43,529 nucleotides of DNA from Ktedonobacteria bacterium (GTDB taxonomy: Bacteria; Chloroflexota; Ktedonobacteria; Ktedonobacterales; JACDGC01), in contig DAIDGU010000086.1 in NCBI GenBank assembly GCA_027459785.1, positions 1 through 43,529 on the forward strand, read 5' to 3'. The notes below the pieces were generated by a model that made no database searches, was not told the origin of the DNA, and worked only from the letters and a program-made list of their open reading frames with translations. Made by a program: the position numbers and the translations under genes. Shown here piece by piece: positions 1 through 8,850 of the stretch. Within the stretch, counting starts at the first letter, position 1, and each line of letters begins with the position of its first letter.

Positions 1-397
1 GTAGGCATGACATGTTCTCCTGGTGTGCTGGCTGGATTGGTATCACCATCATGCCAGGAGATGTCTCGGCTGTCACGTCGTTCCTCCCCGTACTATACTG
101 CCCCCTTCTTATATCTTGTGTCCTAAGTTTATGCCTATGGGGCTGTCAAGCGGTTCAGCCCCACAAGCCACTATAGGCCACGCACACCCTCCGTTTCCAC
201 GCGATGGTCGAAAAAAGCAAATGCGCTCTGAGTGGGGGTATTCAACACGGGTCCGCTGCGGAGCACCAGAGCGGCTACGTCGCGCGGGCGGGCGGCAGCC
301 AGTGGTGCGATGATCGGGGGGATATCCAGCAAGAAATTAGGGTGATGATTGAACTGCCAATTTTTAGTGAAAGTACTCCCCCTGAAGATCTTCCCCC

Positions 398-426
398 TTG
401 TACATTTTTATCTCGTGATGTATACT
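398..426 (+). promoter_or_regulatory. putative sigma-70 promoter
   Basis: A TTGTAC hexamer at 398-403 is followed after 17 bases by TATACT at 421-426. It would give a leader of roughly 260 bases before the secreted-protein gene at 698. The rest of 1-697 holds no convincing gene; the only other structure seen is an 8-bp inverted repeat (16-23 with 54-61). The call rests on hexamers and spacing only. Confidence 0.4.
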
Positions 427-697
427 CTCGCCGGTGAGTGCCGCAATGTGAACTTCAGCGGGCATACTGTATAGCTGGCACGTGTTCCAGCGGCAGGCTC
501 GCCTGGCAGTCCCAGCCACACACCCAACGCTTTCTGCGCGGCGGCCATCGAAGGCATCGCGGAGCGCCCTGCTCCAGCAGCGGATATGGAGATCGGCTGT
601 TCAATCGTCGGATGCATTGCTTACCCCGCACTCCTCGTGTGCGTCGTCACATGAACCTGTGATGTCGCACAACCACAAAAACAAAGGGGAACTACCG

Positions 698-1177
698 ATG
701 TTGTTGTTCCGACGCATCCTCGTGACGAGCATCACCAGCGCGGTTGTACTGCTGGGCTTATTCGGACTCAGCGCGCAGCCGGCTCGTGCCGCTGCGGTCC
801 AAACTGACGTTCCCATCTCTGGCACCGCTTATAGCAGCTGCACAGGTGAGATCATTGCCATTAGTGGCTACTACCACCAACAGGTCAACATCACGTACGA
901 CAACTCAGGCGGGGCGCATCTCAGCCTGAGCGAAAACTTTCAAGGTGTGAGCGGCATTGGCGAGACATCGGGCTTGAAATACCAGATACCTGGTACTTTC
1001 CACGTGACCGAAAATTTCACCGCCGGCCAGGCTTTCAACTTTACCGAAACCCTCAACGAAGCCCTTATCTCACAGGGTTCAGCGCCCAACGAACAGATTC
1101 ATGGGCTGTTGCATATCACTGTGGATGCTAACGGTAACGTTACCTCGTATATTGACACGTTTTCGATCACGTGTTAG
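698..1177 (+). CDS. small secreted protein, function unknown
   Basis: This gene encodes a 159-aa protein I do not recognise. The first 30 or so residues look like a Sec signal peptide: an RR pair near the start, a hydrophobic stretch (VVLLGLFGL) and an AxA-type cleavage site near PARAAA. The mature part of about 130 residues is rich in Thr, Ser, Asn and Gly, has two cysteines (one near the mature N-terminus, one as the last residue) and alternates like a beta-sheet domain. The start at 698 is chosen because AAGGGGA lies 7 bases upstream and because it places the signal peptide at the very N-terminus. The frame stays open back to 482, but that extension has no signal-like start. The IS630 copy begins 44 bases after the stop and does not interrupt the gene. 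The product is probably exported; its role is unknown. Confidence 0.7.
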   Translation: MLLFRRILVTSITSAVVLLGLFGLSAQPARAAAVQTDVPISGTAYSSCTGEIIAISGYYHQQVNITYDNSGGAHLSLSENFQGVSGIGETSGLKYQIPGTFHVTENFTAGQAFNFTETLNEALISQGSAPNEQIHGLLHITVDANGNVTSYIDTFSITC

Positions 1178-1221
1178 GGCTAGCGCACGCAGCAGGGGAA
1201 GATGTCTGCGGACTACTTATA

Positions 1222-1233
1222 CTAATTCACGGA
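1222..1233 (+). repeat. IS630 left inverted repeat
   Basis: CTAATTCACGGA, preceded by the target TA at 1220-1221. It matches the reverse complement of 2316-2327 at every base, and the match continues outward through the TA and one more base on each side. Confidence 0.85.
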
Positions 1234-1282
1234 AGATATGGTAAAGTACAGGAGGGGGGACAAACAGAGGAAGGAAACAGCG

Positions 1283-1777
1283 ATGCGGATAAACTACCAG
1301 ATGGCGATCCAGGAAAGCGTGGAGGAGTTGCGTGCGGAGGAACAGCGCCTGCGCGGGCAGAAGGTCGCCGTCCATCTGCGGATGCTGATCCTGCTCAAAA
1401 GTGGGCAAGCGCGCACGATGCAGGCCGTGGCCCCGCTGGTGGGCTACAGCGTGACGCAAGTCGTGCGGTGGTGGACACGTTATCGCACCGCTGGCCTCAG
1501 CGGCCTGGAACGTGCGCCCCACTATCCGGGGGTCACGCCCCGTCTCACGCCGGACGCCCGTGCAGATCTCCACGCCGCAATGCAGCGGGGGGAGATTGCG
1601 ACCTTGGAACAGGCACGCCAGTACTTGCAGCAGCACTGGGGTATTACCTACCAGAGCGTCAATGGTGTCTGGCAACAATTTCGCCACGAACGCACGCGCA
1701 AGAAGACGGGACGACGCCATATCCGTTCGTCGGCTGAAAGACAAGATGCCTTTAAAAAAACTTCGCTGCCCTCGTAG
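1283..1777 (+). CDS. IS630 transposase, N-terminal frame (orfA)
   Basis: This is the DNA-binding half of the transposase, 164 aa. It carries helix-turn-helix-like sequence of the IS630 type (MQAVAPLVGYSVTQVVRWW, then a second winged-helix-like region near LEQARQYLQQHWGITYQSV). GAGGAAGGA 7 bases before ATG 1283 supports this start over the ATG at 1238. The frame ends shortly after a run of seven A residues at 1754-1760. Moving back one base there joins it to the downstream catalytic frame without any stop, giving an uninterrupted protein of about 345 aa, the normal size for the family. Alone, this product would bind the inverted repeats but lack the catalytic domain, so it could act as a repressor. 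Confidence 0.85.
   Translation: MRINYQMAIQESVEELRAEEQRLRGQKVAVHLRMLILLKSGQARTMQAVAPLVGYSVTQVVRWWTRYRTAGLSGLERAPHYPGVTPRLTPDARADLHAAMQRGEIATLEQARQYLQQHWGITYQSVNGVWQQFRHERTRKKTGRRHIRSSAERQDAFKKTSLPS
1754..1760 (+). promoter_or_regulatory. A7 slippery site for -1 frameshift
   Basis: Seven A residues are read as AAA AAA A in the orfA frame. A -1 slip here continues as AAC TTC GCT GCC into the catalytic frame, which reaches the first DDE aspartate about 18 codons later. Either ribosomal frameshifting or transcriptional slippage could act on this run. A simple inactivating mutation cannot be excluded from one copy. Confidence 0.6.
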
Positions 1778-1791
1778 CAGGCAGTGAGCAG

Positions 1792-2322
1792 GTGTGGGCC
1801 TTTGATGAAGGCCGCTTTGGGCTGAAAACGTGGTGTCGCCGTCGCTGGTGTCCGCTGGGGAAACGCCCGCCGTGGCGGGTGAGTGAGATGTACCGCTGGA
1901 CGTGGGTCTATGTCGCCATCGAACCAACGCATGGGCGCTGGCATGTCTGCTTCTGCCCCCGCGTCACGGGTGACTGGTTACAACGGTTCCTCGACTCGTT
2001 TCGCCAGGAAACGGGCGATGCAACGGTGGGAGTCGTCCTGGATAATGCTCCCAGTCACAAGAACCATGCGGTCCAGTGGCCGGAGGGGATCACCCCACTG
2101 TTTTTGCCGCCCTACAGTCCCGAATTGAATCCCGCCGAACAAGTCTTCCGCGTCCTCCGCCTGGCGTTATCCAACCGCATCTTTGCGGATGAAGATGATC
2201 TGGAAGACGCTCTGACCTCAGCTTTGCGCCGCTTTTGGGACCATCCAGAAGTGGTCATTCGGTTGACCGACTATCCCTGGTGGCAAGCTGCCATTGATGC
2301 TAACTTGTCACTTTCTCCGTGA
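1792..2322 (+). CDS. IS630 transposase, DDE catalytic frame (orfB)
   Basis: This is the catalytic half, at least 176 aa, with the IS630 DDE signature in order: first Asp in FDEGRFGL near its start, second Asp in VVLDNAPSHKN, and the Glu in PYSPELNPAEQVF. The boundary given is the first possible GTG, but the frame is open upstream to the A7 run and the real product is probably a fusion with orfA. The stop codon overlaps the right inverted repeat. All three catalytic residues are present, so nothing in this half suggests inactivation. Confidence 0.85.
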   Translation: MWAFDEGRFGLKTWCRRRWCPLGKRPPWRVSEMYRWTWVYVAIEPTHGRWHVCFCPRVTGDWLQRFLDSFRQETGDATVGVVLDNAPSHKNHAVQWPEGITPLFLPPYSPELNPAEQVFRVLRLALSNRIFADEDDLEDALTSALRRFWDHPEVVIRLTDYPWWQAAIDANLSLSP

Positions 2323-2327
2323 ATTAG
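2316..2327 (-). repeat. IS630 right inverted repeat
   Basis: TCCGTGAATTAG, the exact complement of the left end, followed by the duplicated TA at 2328-2329. The orfB stop codon lies inside it. Confidence 0.85.
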
Positions 2328-2523
2328 TATTACTGTCAGTAGGCACCAACCTTGCCATGTGATCTGCTACAGCAGATAGCAGCTATCCCAAAGCCGCCGC
2401 GCAAGGGCAAGTGAAGTACAGCGGGGGTGGAAGGATTCTTTCATCTCCGCTGTGCTACTCTCCGTGGATCTTTACGAGAATGAGTTTTGCCAGCGGTTAC
2501 TTCGATCTCATGCTGTTAAAATT

Positions 2524-5346
2524 TTAATGATCTTCGATCTCACCCTCTGTTTCTTCGCTTAGATTACCTTGTTCCTGCAAACCAGGATCCGCCGCGCTTC
2601 GCCGCAGATTTTCCGCCAGCAGTCGCGCCAGTATCTCGTCGTCGCTGATCTCCGCCGGCCAGCCATAGGCGGCGTAGACGGCGTGGTCCAGCGCGGCGTG
2701 CGCGTTGATCAGCCATTGCGGGCGCGCGTTATAGAGGTTCGTCAGCGTGCGCTTCTTCAGGTCCGCTTCGCTGGCCTCCGGCGGGTTCAGCCAGGCGTCG
2801 CGCTGCGCCACCAGCCGCCGCGCTGCCTCGGCAATCGCCTCGCGCTGTGCATCCGTCGGGCGCGGCAACGGGAACGTCTCGAACGTCGTCGTCGGCGTGT
2901 AGCGTGGGCGATCCTCCAGCGATGTTCCCAGGCGCAAGGCCCAGATCTCGTGCGCGTGGCTGTGCAGCACGCCGAAGGTGTAATCATCGTCGCGGGCAAA
3001 GGCAATTAGCGCATGATCAGGAACAATGGTTGCATCTAACCAAACGAATAGACGATGTTTGGAAACGCACGGTGTCGCAATATAACGCGAGAACGGCATC
3101 ATTGCTTGACGTAAATCAGGCCGAGGTCGAGCATGTAACCACCAATTTTGGCGATACAACCGATCTCTACTAATTGCTCGTATGGGTAGGCAATATTGTT
3201 TGACGTACTCAAATGGCATTTCATATAAAGCTGCTTCTTCCATTGGCATACCTACACCAAAATCAATAATCCACATATTGCGTGGTCGCCGCGTGATATC
3301 GAGAGCATTCATCCAAGGTTTGACTACGTCACTGTTTGGACGACCATTAGGATTGCCCTTGGCTGCTAGCATTGCTTGCGCTGTTGCATCATCAATATCG
3401 AATGGAGCATCCTTTTTAATTCCCATGAAACCGATGCCGGCGTTTTCAGCGAGGCGACGCGCTTGCGTCAGATCAATGGTGCTGGTGAGATCAGCGTTGA
3501 TGGCAGCAACAGCATGACCGTCTAATATGCGCGGTTCATCGGCGTTGGCATCGAAACCCAGCATGGAGATACGTACAGCGGCCCCTTCCAAGATCCACGG
3601 GCGGTCGGCCCAGGCCATGAAAAGATCGACTTTCTGATCCGTTGGTGTTGTGGTGCGTTTGATATTTTCGATCACCTGGCGATTGACGCCGCCGCGAATC
3701 GAATTGGTGGTGATTAAGCCGACGCGCTGCACCTTGCCGGCGGCCATCTGCTCGCGGGCGCGCTCCACAAAGTAGCAGACGAGATCGGCGAAGGCACCGA
3801 CCGATGCGCCGTATTCGCGCCAGAGCGTCTCGACATACGCATCGCCCAATTCAGCGCGCACCTTGTTGCCGCCCAGAAACGGCGGATTGCTGACGATGCA
3901 GGTGGTGGCGGGCCAGGGCGTGCGGCGCGGGGGCCCGTCATCGCTGCGTTCCAGCAGGGCATCGGCCTGGTGGATGTTATCCAGCCGTTGCAAGACGGGG
4001 TCGCCCACGTCATAGCCGTGTTCCAACATCCATTGCAGGTGGCCGATCCAGATGACGGCGCGGGCCAGTTCGGCGGCATAGGGATTGATCTCGATGCCAT
4101 ACAACTGCTGCGGGTTGACGAGCGGAAACATCAGCGACACGCCCTGGTCGGCATGCTGCGCGGCCCAGGTGATCAGCTCGAATTCCAGTTCGTGCAACAG
4201 GCGCAAGGTCACATAGAGGAAATTGCCCGAACCACAGGCGGGGTCCAGCACGGTGGTGGTGCGGATGGCTTCTTGCATCTGGCCCAGCACGCGGCGGGCG
4301 GGCTCGCTGGCGGCGCGGCCTTTCGCGGCGTAATCGTCCAGGGAGGCGCGGGCGTCATCCCACTGGCGGCGCAACGGGGCAATCACCACCGGCTGCACCA
4401 CGTCCATGATATCCGCCTCGCTGGTGTAATGCGCGCCGATCTGCGAACGCTTGGCGGGGTCCAGGCCGCGCTCGAAGAGCGTGCCAAAGATGCTGGGCGC
4501 GACACTGGACCAATCATGCGCGGTGGTGTGCCAGAGCAATTCCAGTTCATCCGGTGCCAGGCGCAACACCTCTTCGGCGGCGCGGGTAAAGAGATCGCCA
4601 TTGAAATAACGGATCGCGTCGTTGCCATCAAAGCCGCCCGTCGCCATGGTCGAAAAGATGCCGATCACGCGGCGCATAAAGCCTTCGGGCGTGCTACGAA
4701 ACCGCCGCAGCATCTCCGTAAAATGCTTGGGCGGCAACAAACCGATATTCTCAGAGAAAAGGCAAAAGAGGATGCGGATCAAAAAGTGGGCGATCAGGTG
4801 GGGATCGCCGGTAGCGCGCGACTGTAACCGATCAGCGATGTGACCGAATTGCTTGGCGGCTGCGAGCGTCACGCCTTCGCGCGTCTGCGTCGGCTTCAAG
4901 GCTTCGGGCTTGATCCATAAGGCGCGCAAAAGGTCGCGCTTACGGCTATCCGCCAGATCGGTGATGGCGATGTCGATGGGCGTGGTCACATAGCCGGTGA
5001 ATTGGGGGACAATGCGGATACGCTGGATGTCTGATACCACGAGCAACGGAGGATTGCCCAACGCGCCGGAATACTGGCGGATCTGGATCAGCGCCTTGTC
5101 GAGATCGCCGTTGGGGCGCTTATATTCCCAGGCGAAGTGATCTTCATACCACACGTCGGCAAAGCCTTTTCTGCCAGTATCCTTATCGGTGTTCTTTTCA
5201 AAGGTATAGAATTTGCCCTGATGGTCGGCGTCATTCGGCGTTGGCACGTTTAAGAGCTGGCACAGGTCGATGAAATGCGGCTGTGCCGAGGCGCGTTCCG
5301 TCAGCGTCACTCCGGCCCACTTAGCGATGAACTCTTCCGGTGTCAT
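2524..5346 (-). CDS. MmeI-like single-chain restriction-modification enzyme (type IIL/IIG)
   Basis: This 940-aa protein fuses nuclease, adenine methyltransferase and target recognition. The N-terminus has D64-x9-E74-x-K76 (FADVWYEDHFAWEYK), the same spacing as the D-x9-ExK nuclease site of MmeI. The methyltransferase has motif I, DPACGSGNF, at D368 and motif IV, NPPF, at N487. The C-terminal third, without clear motifs, should hold the target recognition domain. Enzymes of this kind usually methylate one strand and cut about 20 bp away. AGGAGGAACC directly before ATG 5346 fixes the start; the open frame upstream overlaps hutI and is spurious. There is no separate S or R gene beside it, as expected for the type. 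The IS630 copy ends about 200 bp beyond its 3' end. The family call is strong, the exact specificity unknown. Confidence 0.88.
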   Translation of the reverse strand: MTPEEFIAKWAGVTLTERASAQPHFIDLCQLLNVPTPNDADHQGKFYTFEKNTDKDTGRKGFADVWYEDHFAWEYKRPNGDLDKALIQIRQYSGALGNPPLLVVSDIQRIRIVPQFTGYVTTPIDIAITDLADSRKRDLLRALWIKPEALKPTQTREGVTLAAAKQFGHIADRLQSRATGDPHLIAHFLIRILFCLFSENIGLLPPKHFTEMLRRFRSTPEGFMRRVIGIFSTMATGGFDGNDAIRYFNGDLFTRAAEEVLRLAPDELELLWHTTAHDWSSVAPSIFGTLFERGLDPAKRSQIGAHYTSEADIMDVVQPVVIAPLRRQWDDARASLDDYAAKGRAASEPARRVLGQMQEAIRTTTVLDPACGSGNFLYVTLRLLHELEFELITWAAQHADQGVSLMFPLVNPQQLYGIEINPYAAELARAVIWIGHLQWMLEHGYDVGDPVLQRLDNIHQADALLERSDDGPPRRTPWPATTCIVSNPPFLGGNKVRAELGDAYVETLWREYGASVGAFADLVCYFVERAREQMAAGKVQRVGLITTNSIRGGVNRQVIENIKRTTTPTDQKVDLFMAWADRPWILEGAAVRISMLGFDANADEPRILDGHAVAAINADLTSTIDLTQARRLAENAGIGFMGIKKDAPFDIDDATAQAMLAAKGNPNGRPNSDVVKPWMNALDITRRPRNMWIIDFGVGMPMEEAALYEMPFEYVKQYCLPIRAISRDRLYRQNWWLHARPRPDLRQAMMPFSRYIATPCVSKHRLFVWLDATIVPDHALIAFARDDDYTFGVLHSHAHEIWALRLGTSLEDRPRYTPTTTFETFPLPRPTDAQREAIAEAARRLVAQRDAWLNPPEASEADLKKRTLTNLYNARPQWLINAHAALDHAVYAAYGWPAEISDDEILARLLAENLRRSAADPGLQEQGNLSEETEGEIEDH

Positions 5347-5375
5347 GGTTCCTCCTGCACAACGATGGTGCTGCC

Positions 5376-5404
5376 ATTGTGGCATAACGCGGCAGGGAAA
5401 GCAA
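5376..5404 (-). promoter_or_regulatory. promoter of the MmeI-like gene
   Basis: On the minus strand TTGCTT (5404-5399) is separated by 17 bases from CACAAT (5381-5376), which is preceded by TGC as an extended -10. The start codon lies 30 bases downstream. The remainder of the 415-base gap 5347-5761 shows no gene. Confidence 0.55.
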
Positions 5405-5761
5405 GGGCTATTGATCGAGCGGCAGGGCATTCTTTTCAGAAAAAAATGATCAGGGCAGAAGACAGCTTTCACGTGAGGTGTCTGTTCTTTACTCGCTTCT
5501 TTCTCTGCTGAAAAGACCGTGCATCCAAGGTGATGAACGCCGGTAGCGCCGGACATTGCGCCAGAAACGGCACCGTCATTGCAACGCCGATTGCTCAGCG
5601 GCCAAGCACCAAAATTGTGTCTGCCTCTGCCTGATGTTCTGCGTCCCTTGTATACCACGAGAATAATGACAATGTCGTGTTTCTTCACGCTTGACCCGCA
5701 TGGTGCGATGGTGGCTTTATCAGAGGGTGACATCAATTCACACTGTTGGGGAGTTTTGTGT

Positions 5762-7021
5762 ATGCCCGCTTTGCCACCACCGACCTTGATCGTGCGCAAC
5801 ATCGGCGAATTGCTGACGATGGGAGCTGACCGGGGTGTGCCGGCAGCCAGTGGTCCATTGGGCATCGTGCGCGCTGCCGTCGTCGCGGCGCGCGGCGCGC
5901 AGATCATCTTCGCCGGGCCGGCGGCGGAGTTCGAGCAGCTCACCTGCGCGCCAAGTGACGTGCCGGCCACGATCATCGACGCAGGGGGCGGCGTGGTGAC
6001 GCCGGGCTTGATCGACGCGCACACGCACCTCGTCTTCGCGGGCGACCGCGCGGGGGAGTTTCAGCAGCGTCACGCGGGTGCGAGCTATGCGGCGATCCAG
6101 GCGCAGGGCGGGGGCATCGCCGGCACGATGCGCGCCACGCGCGCCGCCGGCTACGGCGACCTCGTCGCGCTGGCACGGCAACGCTTGCGGTCGATGCGCG
6201 CACACGGCACGACCACGGTGGAGGCCAAGACCGGCTATGGCCTGGACCGCGCGACAGAAGATCGCCTCCTGGCCGTGGCGGCGCACTTCGCCTGGGAGCC
6301 GGAGTTGCCGCGTGTCGTGCCGACCTTTCTGGGCGCGCATGTCGTGCCGCCGGAAGATCAGGCCGACCGCGCGGCCTATGTCGCCCGTGTGCGCGACGAT
6401 TGGCTGCCGGCCTTCGCGGGACGGGCGCGCTTCTGCGATGTCTTCTGCGAGCAGAATGCCTTCACACTGGCCGAGACGCGGTCGATCTTGCAGACCGCGC
6501 GCCGGCTGGGCTACGGGCTGAAGCTGCACGCCGAACAGCTTTCCCGCACCGGCGGGGCGGCACTGGCAGCGGAACTGGGTGCGACCAGCGCCGATCATCT
6601 GGACCATGCCAGCGACGCCGACCTGGATCACCTGGCGGCGGCGGGCGTCGTCGGCGTCCTACTGCCCGGTTGCGCCTTCACGCTGAACGCGCCGTACCCG
6701 GCGGCGCGGCGGCTGCTCGCGCATGGCGTGCGGGTGGCGCTGGCGACGGACTTCAATCCTGGCACGTGTTATTGCGAGAACTTGCAGATGATGGTCGCAC
6801 TGGCCGTCGCGCATATGGGCATGACGCTGCCGGAGGCACTGCTGGCCGTCACGCGCCACGCCGCCGCCGCGCTGGCCCTGGACGACTGCGGGACGGTCGC
6901 GCCCGGCCTACGCTGTGATCTCGCCCTGTGGAACATCCCGCGCCACGACCAGATCGGCTACCATTTCGGTGTGAATCTGGTGGCAGGCGTCGTGATCGGC
7001 GGCCAGCCGATGATCAGCTAG
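5762..7021 (+). CDS. hutI: imidazolonepropionase
   Basis: HutI hydrolyses 4-imidazolone-5-propanoate to N-formimino-L-glutamate, the third step of histidine breakdown, in the cytoplasm. The 419-aa length fits the family. The amidohydrolase metal site HxH is seen in GLIDAHTHLVFAG (H87, H89), followed by family-typical stretches RLRSMRAHGTTTVEAKTGYG, LHAEQLS and TDFNPGTCYCENLQMM. GGGGAG 8 bases before ATG 5762 supports the start; the frame is open further upstream but without these signals. No hutH, hutU or hutG is nearby, so the remaining pathway genes must lie elsewhere or be missing. The downstream gap to 7387 contains no recognisable hut fragment. Confidence 0.93.
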   Translation: MPALPPPTLIVRNIGELLTMGADRGVPAASGPLGIVRAAVVAARGAQIIFAGPAAEFEQLTCAPSDVPATIIDAGGGVVTPGLIDAHTHLVFAGDRAGEFQQRHAGASYAAIQAQGGGIAGTMRATRAAGYGDLVALARQRLRSMRAHGTTTVEAKTGYGLDRATEDRLLAVAAHFAWEPELPRVVPTFLGAHVVPPEDQADRAAYVARVRDDWLPAFAGRARFCDVFCEQNAFTLAETRSILQTARRLGYGLKLHAEQLSRTGGAALAAELGATSADHLDHASDADLDHLAAAGVVGVLLPGCAFTLNAPYPAARRLLAHGVRVALATDFNPGTCYCENLQMMVALAVAHMGMTLPEALLAVTRHAAAALALDDCGTVAPGLRCDLALWNIPRHDQIGYHFGVNLVAGVVIGGQPMIS

Positions 7022-7386
7022 GAGCGAATGCCATGCAGTATCAAGCAGAACACCTCGCGGGCGGCATCTCGTCGATCCGCTCGTCGCCCGCCTCATCGCC
7101 ATGCACCGGGCATGAGCAAGCATCACCACTTAACAGTAATGGTATCGGTTGCTCGCGCAAGCGAGAATCCAGCATCATTAGGGGTTGATAATTCCGCGCC
7201 GGGATGATTTTCACTTGCAAGCGATGCTGCCAGCGGGCGCACGACGGCTGGGACATGCCCCGACATCGTGCGCCCGTGGTTTACGGCCTGGCGCTACCAC
7301 TTACGCCATTGTTGCGCCACCCAGCATCCATCACGCCACGTGGGCCAAGCGGCACTACGCAAAAGGCTGGGACACAAGGCGCGCAC
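7022..7386. other. convergent intergenic gap
   Basis: These 365 bases separate the 3' ends of hutI and the 422-aa gene on the other strand. An AGGAG sequence overlapping the hutI stop precedes ATGs at 7028 and 7033, but the short frames they open (up to about 60 codons) have no recognisable content. I see no clear terminator hairpin with a U-run. Confidence 0.4.
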
Positions 7387-8655
7387 CTACGACACGATGC
7401 CGAGGAAGACCCGTTGCAGGGCGTCCACGCGCGGCTTGGTAGCACGGCGGTCGGCGTAGTTCAGGTAGCGGCGAATCAGCTTGGCGCGCTTGGTGGGATT
7501 GCCCAGCCAGGCATCCGAGACGATGCCCTGCACCACGCGCACCTGGAAGCGCGGGATGGCATCGATGGCCTCGCCCAGCCAGCGCATCAGCAGGAAGAGG
7601 AAGCCGAAGATGGGGATCTTGCCCAGCGAAGCGTGCGCGCCCTTGGTGACGTAATACAGCGGCTTGGTGATCGCCAGGCGCAGTTCCAGCGTGGGGATGA
7701 CGAACGGGATATTCGGGCAGATCGCCAGGAACAGGATCGTCCCAATCGACCGTTCGACGGCGTGCTGCGCCGCCTCCGCCGCCACCTCTTGCTCCGTGCC
7801 ATACAGACACGTTTTCAGCAGATCGCGCGACTGCTTGAGGATGCGCTCGGTGTCGCTCAGCTGACTGCTGAGCCGGCTGACGCCCGACGGCACGACCAGG
7901 CTGGTGACGGTATCCAGCGCCGTCGAGGCGCGTTCCTTGAACCACGCCGAAACTTTGCTATCGTGCGTCGGATTCTGCGCGTCCGGCGTGATGGCCGCCA
8001 GCAGTCCTTCCGTGACACTCAGTTCAATCTGCAACTTCGCCATCAACTGCGGATCTTGCGAACGCGGATCGGTAGCTGGATACGCGGGCAGTGCGGGGAC
8101 GCTGACTTCCGGCACGTGGCCGGCATCGAAGGCGTTATTGAAGATGCCGTCGATGCCCATCGACTTCGCCACCGCCATACCAAAGGACTTCGCCGCCGTG
8201 CCAGCTTGCTCGCGGCGCGTGTGCGTCGGGGCGCTGGGGTCAGGGCCGAAGAGCGTGTAGATGCGGTTCTCCCACTCCTGATGCAAAGCACTGAAGCGCG
8301 AAACATCGCCGCCCAGCTCATTCCACACCGCAGCGATGTCGCTGACCGGCAGGGTGATCTCACCGCGATCATCGCGCTTGACCAGATCCGGATAGCGTTG
8401 ATTCAAGATATAGGCGGCGATGGCGATCTGGTTGGCTTCCACGGTACTCGGCGCGCGTTGCGCCCGCACCTCACGGTCCCAGCGGTCCAGCCCATCGGAA
8501 AAGCGGCGGGCCAGCGCACTGATCTGCTCGTGGGTGAGCGGCGTCGTTTGGCGCAGGCTGGGATGCAGCGCGGTATCGTCGATGACATAGACGACCGCTG
8601 CCGCCGTCTTGAGGATGTCGGCCTGGTGGGGCGTCAGCACAGTTGGCGCAGTCAT
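7387..8655 (-). CDS. protein of unknown function with hydrophobic C-terminal segments
   Basis: This gene encodes 422 aa that I do not recognise. The first 300 residues are mostly soluble and helix-rich. A hydrophobic region follows at about residues 315-385 (SIGTILFLAICPNIPFVIP, then GKIPIFGFLFLLMRWLG), which could form one or two membrane or membrane-associated helices. The C-terminus is basic (RAKLIRRYLNYADRRATK). AAAGGATC upstream of ATG 8655 sets the start. A good promoter, TTGACG-17-TACTAT, lies just upstream. It is divergent from the helicase gene, and the two promoters are about 45 bases apart. GC content is like that of the chromosome, so there is no sign of recent transfer. Confidence 0.75.
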   Translation of the reverse strand: MTAPTVLTPHQADILKTAAAVVYVIDDTALHPSLRQTTPLTHEQISALARRFSDGLDRWDREVRAQRAPSTVEANQIAIAAYILNQRYPDLVKRDDRGEITLPVSDIAAVWNELGGDVSRFSALHQEWENRIYTLFGPDPSAPTHTRREQAGTAAKSFGMAVAKSMGIDGIFNNAFDAGHVPEVSVPALPAYPATDPRSQDPQLMAKLQIELSVTEGLLAAITPDAQNPTHDSKVSAWFKERASTALDTVTSLVVPSGVSRLSSQLSDTERILKQSRDLLKTCLYGTEQEVAAEAAQHAVERSIGTILFLAICPNIPFVIPTLELRLAITKPLYYVTKGAHASLGKIPIFGFLFLLMRWLGEAIDAIPRFQVRVVQGIVSDAWLGNPTKRAKLIRRYLNYADRRATKPRVDALQRVFLGIVS

Positions 8656-8704
8656 GGGCAGATCCTTTCTCGCTGGTGGTGCTGGAATAAGAGCTTCTAG
8701 CGTG

Positions 8705-8733
8705 ATAGTAGCCCACCAATCGCCCCACGTCAA
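8705..8733 (-). promoter_or_regulatory. promoter of the 422-aa gene
   Basis: On the minus strand TTGACG (8733-8728), a 17-base spacer and TACTAT (8710-8705). The start codon is 50 bases downstream. Confidence 0.65.
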
Positions 8734-8777
8734 CTCTCCTGACGGTGATGTTCGTCACATGCCGCTGGTCCTGATGC

Positions 8778-8806
8778 TTGCATCTCTGCTGCGCGCGGCA
8801 TATCCT
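8778..8806 (+). promoter_or_regulatory. promoter of pcrA
   Basis: TTGCAT at 8778-8783, a 17-base spacer, and TATCCT at 8801-8806, 45 bases before the helicase start codon. It is back to back with the promoter of the 422-aa gene. No LexA box is seen here, unlike at ruvB. Confidence 0.6.
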
Positions 8807-8850
8807 ACAAGAAGAAATGATCAGCGGGCAAATAAAGGGAGCAGCGGACG

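Larger units (their letters stand above)
1222..2327 (+). mobile_element. IS630-family insertion sequence, complete
   Basis: The element is 1106 bp with perfect 12-bp terminal inverted repeats, CTAATTCACGGA at 1222-1233 and its complement at 2316-2327. A TA dinucleotide flanks each side (1220-1221 and 2328-2329), the target duplication expected of IS630/Tc1-mariner elements. Inside are two overlapping-phase reading frames that together form one DDE transposase. The perfect ends and open frames suggest a recent or still mobile copy. It lies in a gap between a secreted-protein gene and the 3' end of a restriction-modification gene, so it seems to disrupt nothing. Confidence 0.9.

Noticed and set aside
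482..697. In-frame N-terminal extension of the secreted protein
   Set aside because: The start at 698 has a ribosome binding site and places the signal peptide at the N-terminus; the extension is Arg/Ser/Pro-rich without family features.
5347..6024. Upstream in-frame extension of the MmeI-like gene
   Set aside because: It overlaps hutI antisense and contains the promoter; AGGAGG before the ATG at 5346 gives a clear start.
7028..7206. Short frames directly after hutI (ATG 7028 and 7033)
   Set aside because: A binding site is present, but the peptides have odd composition and no recognisable similarity; probably chance in the gap.
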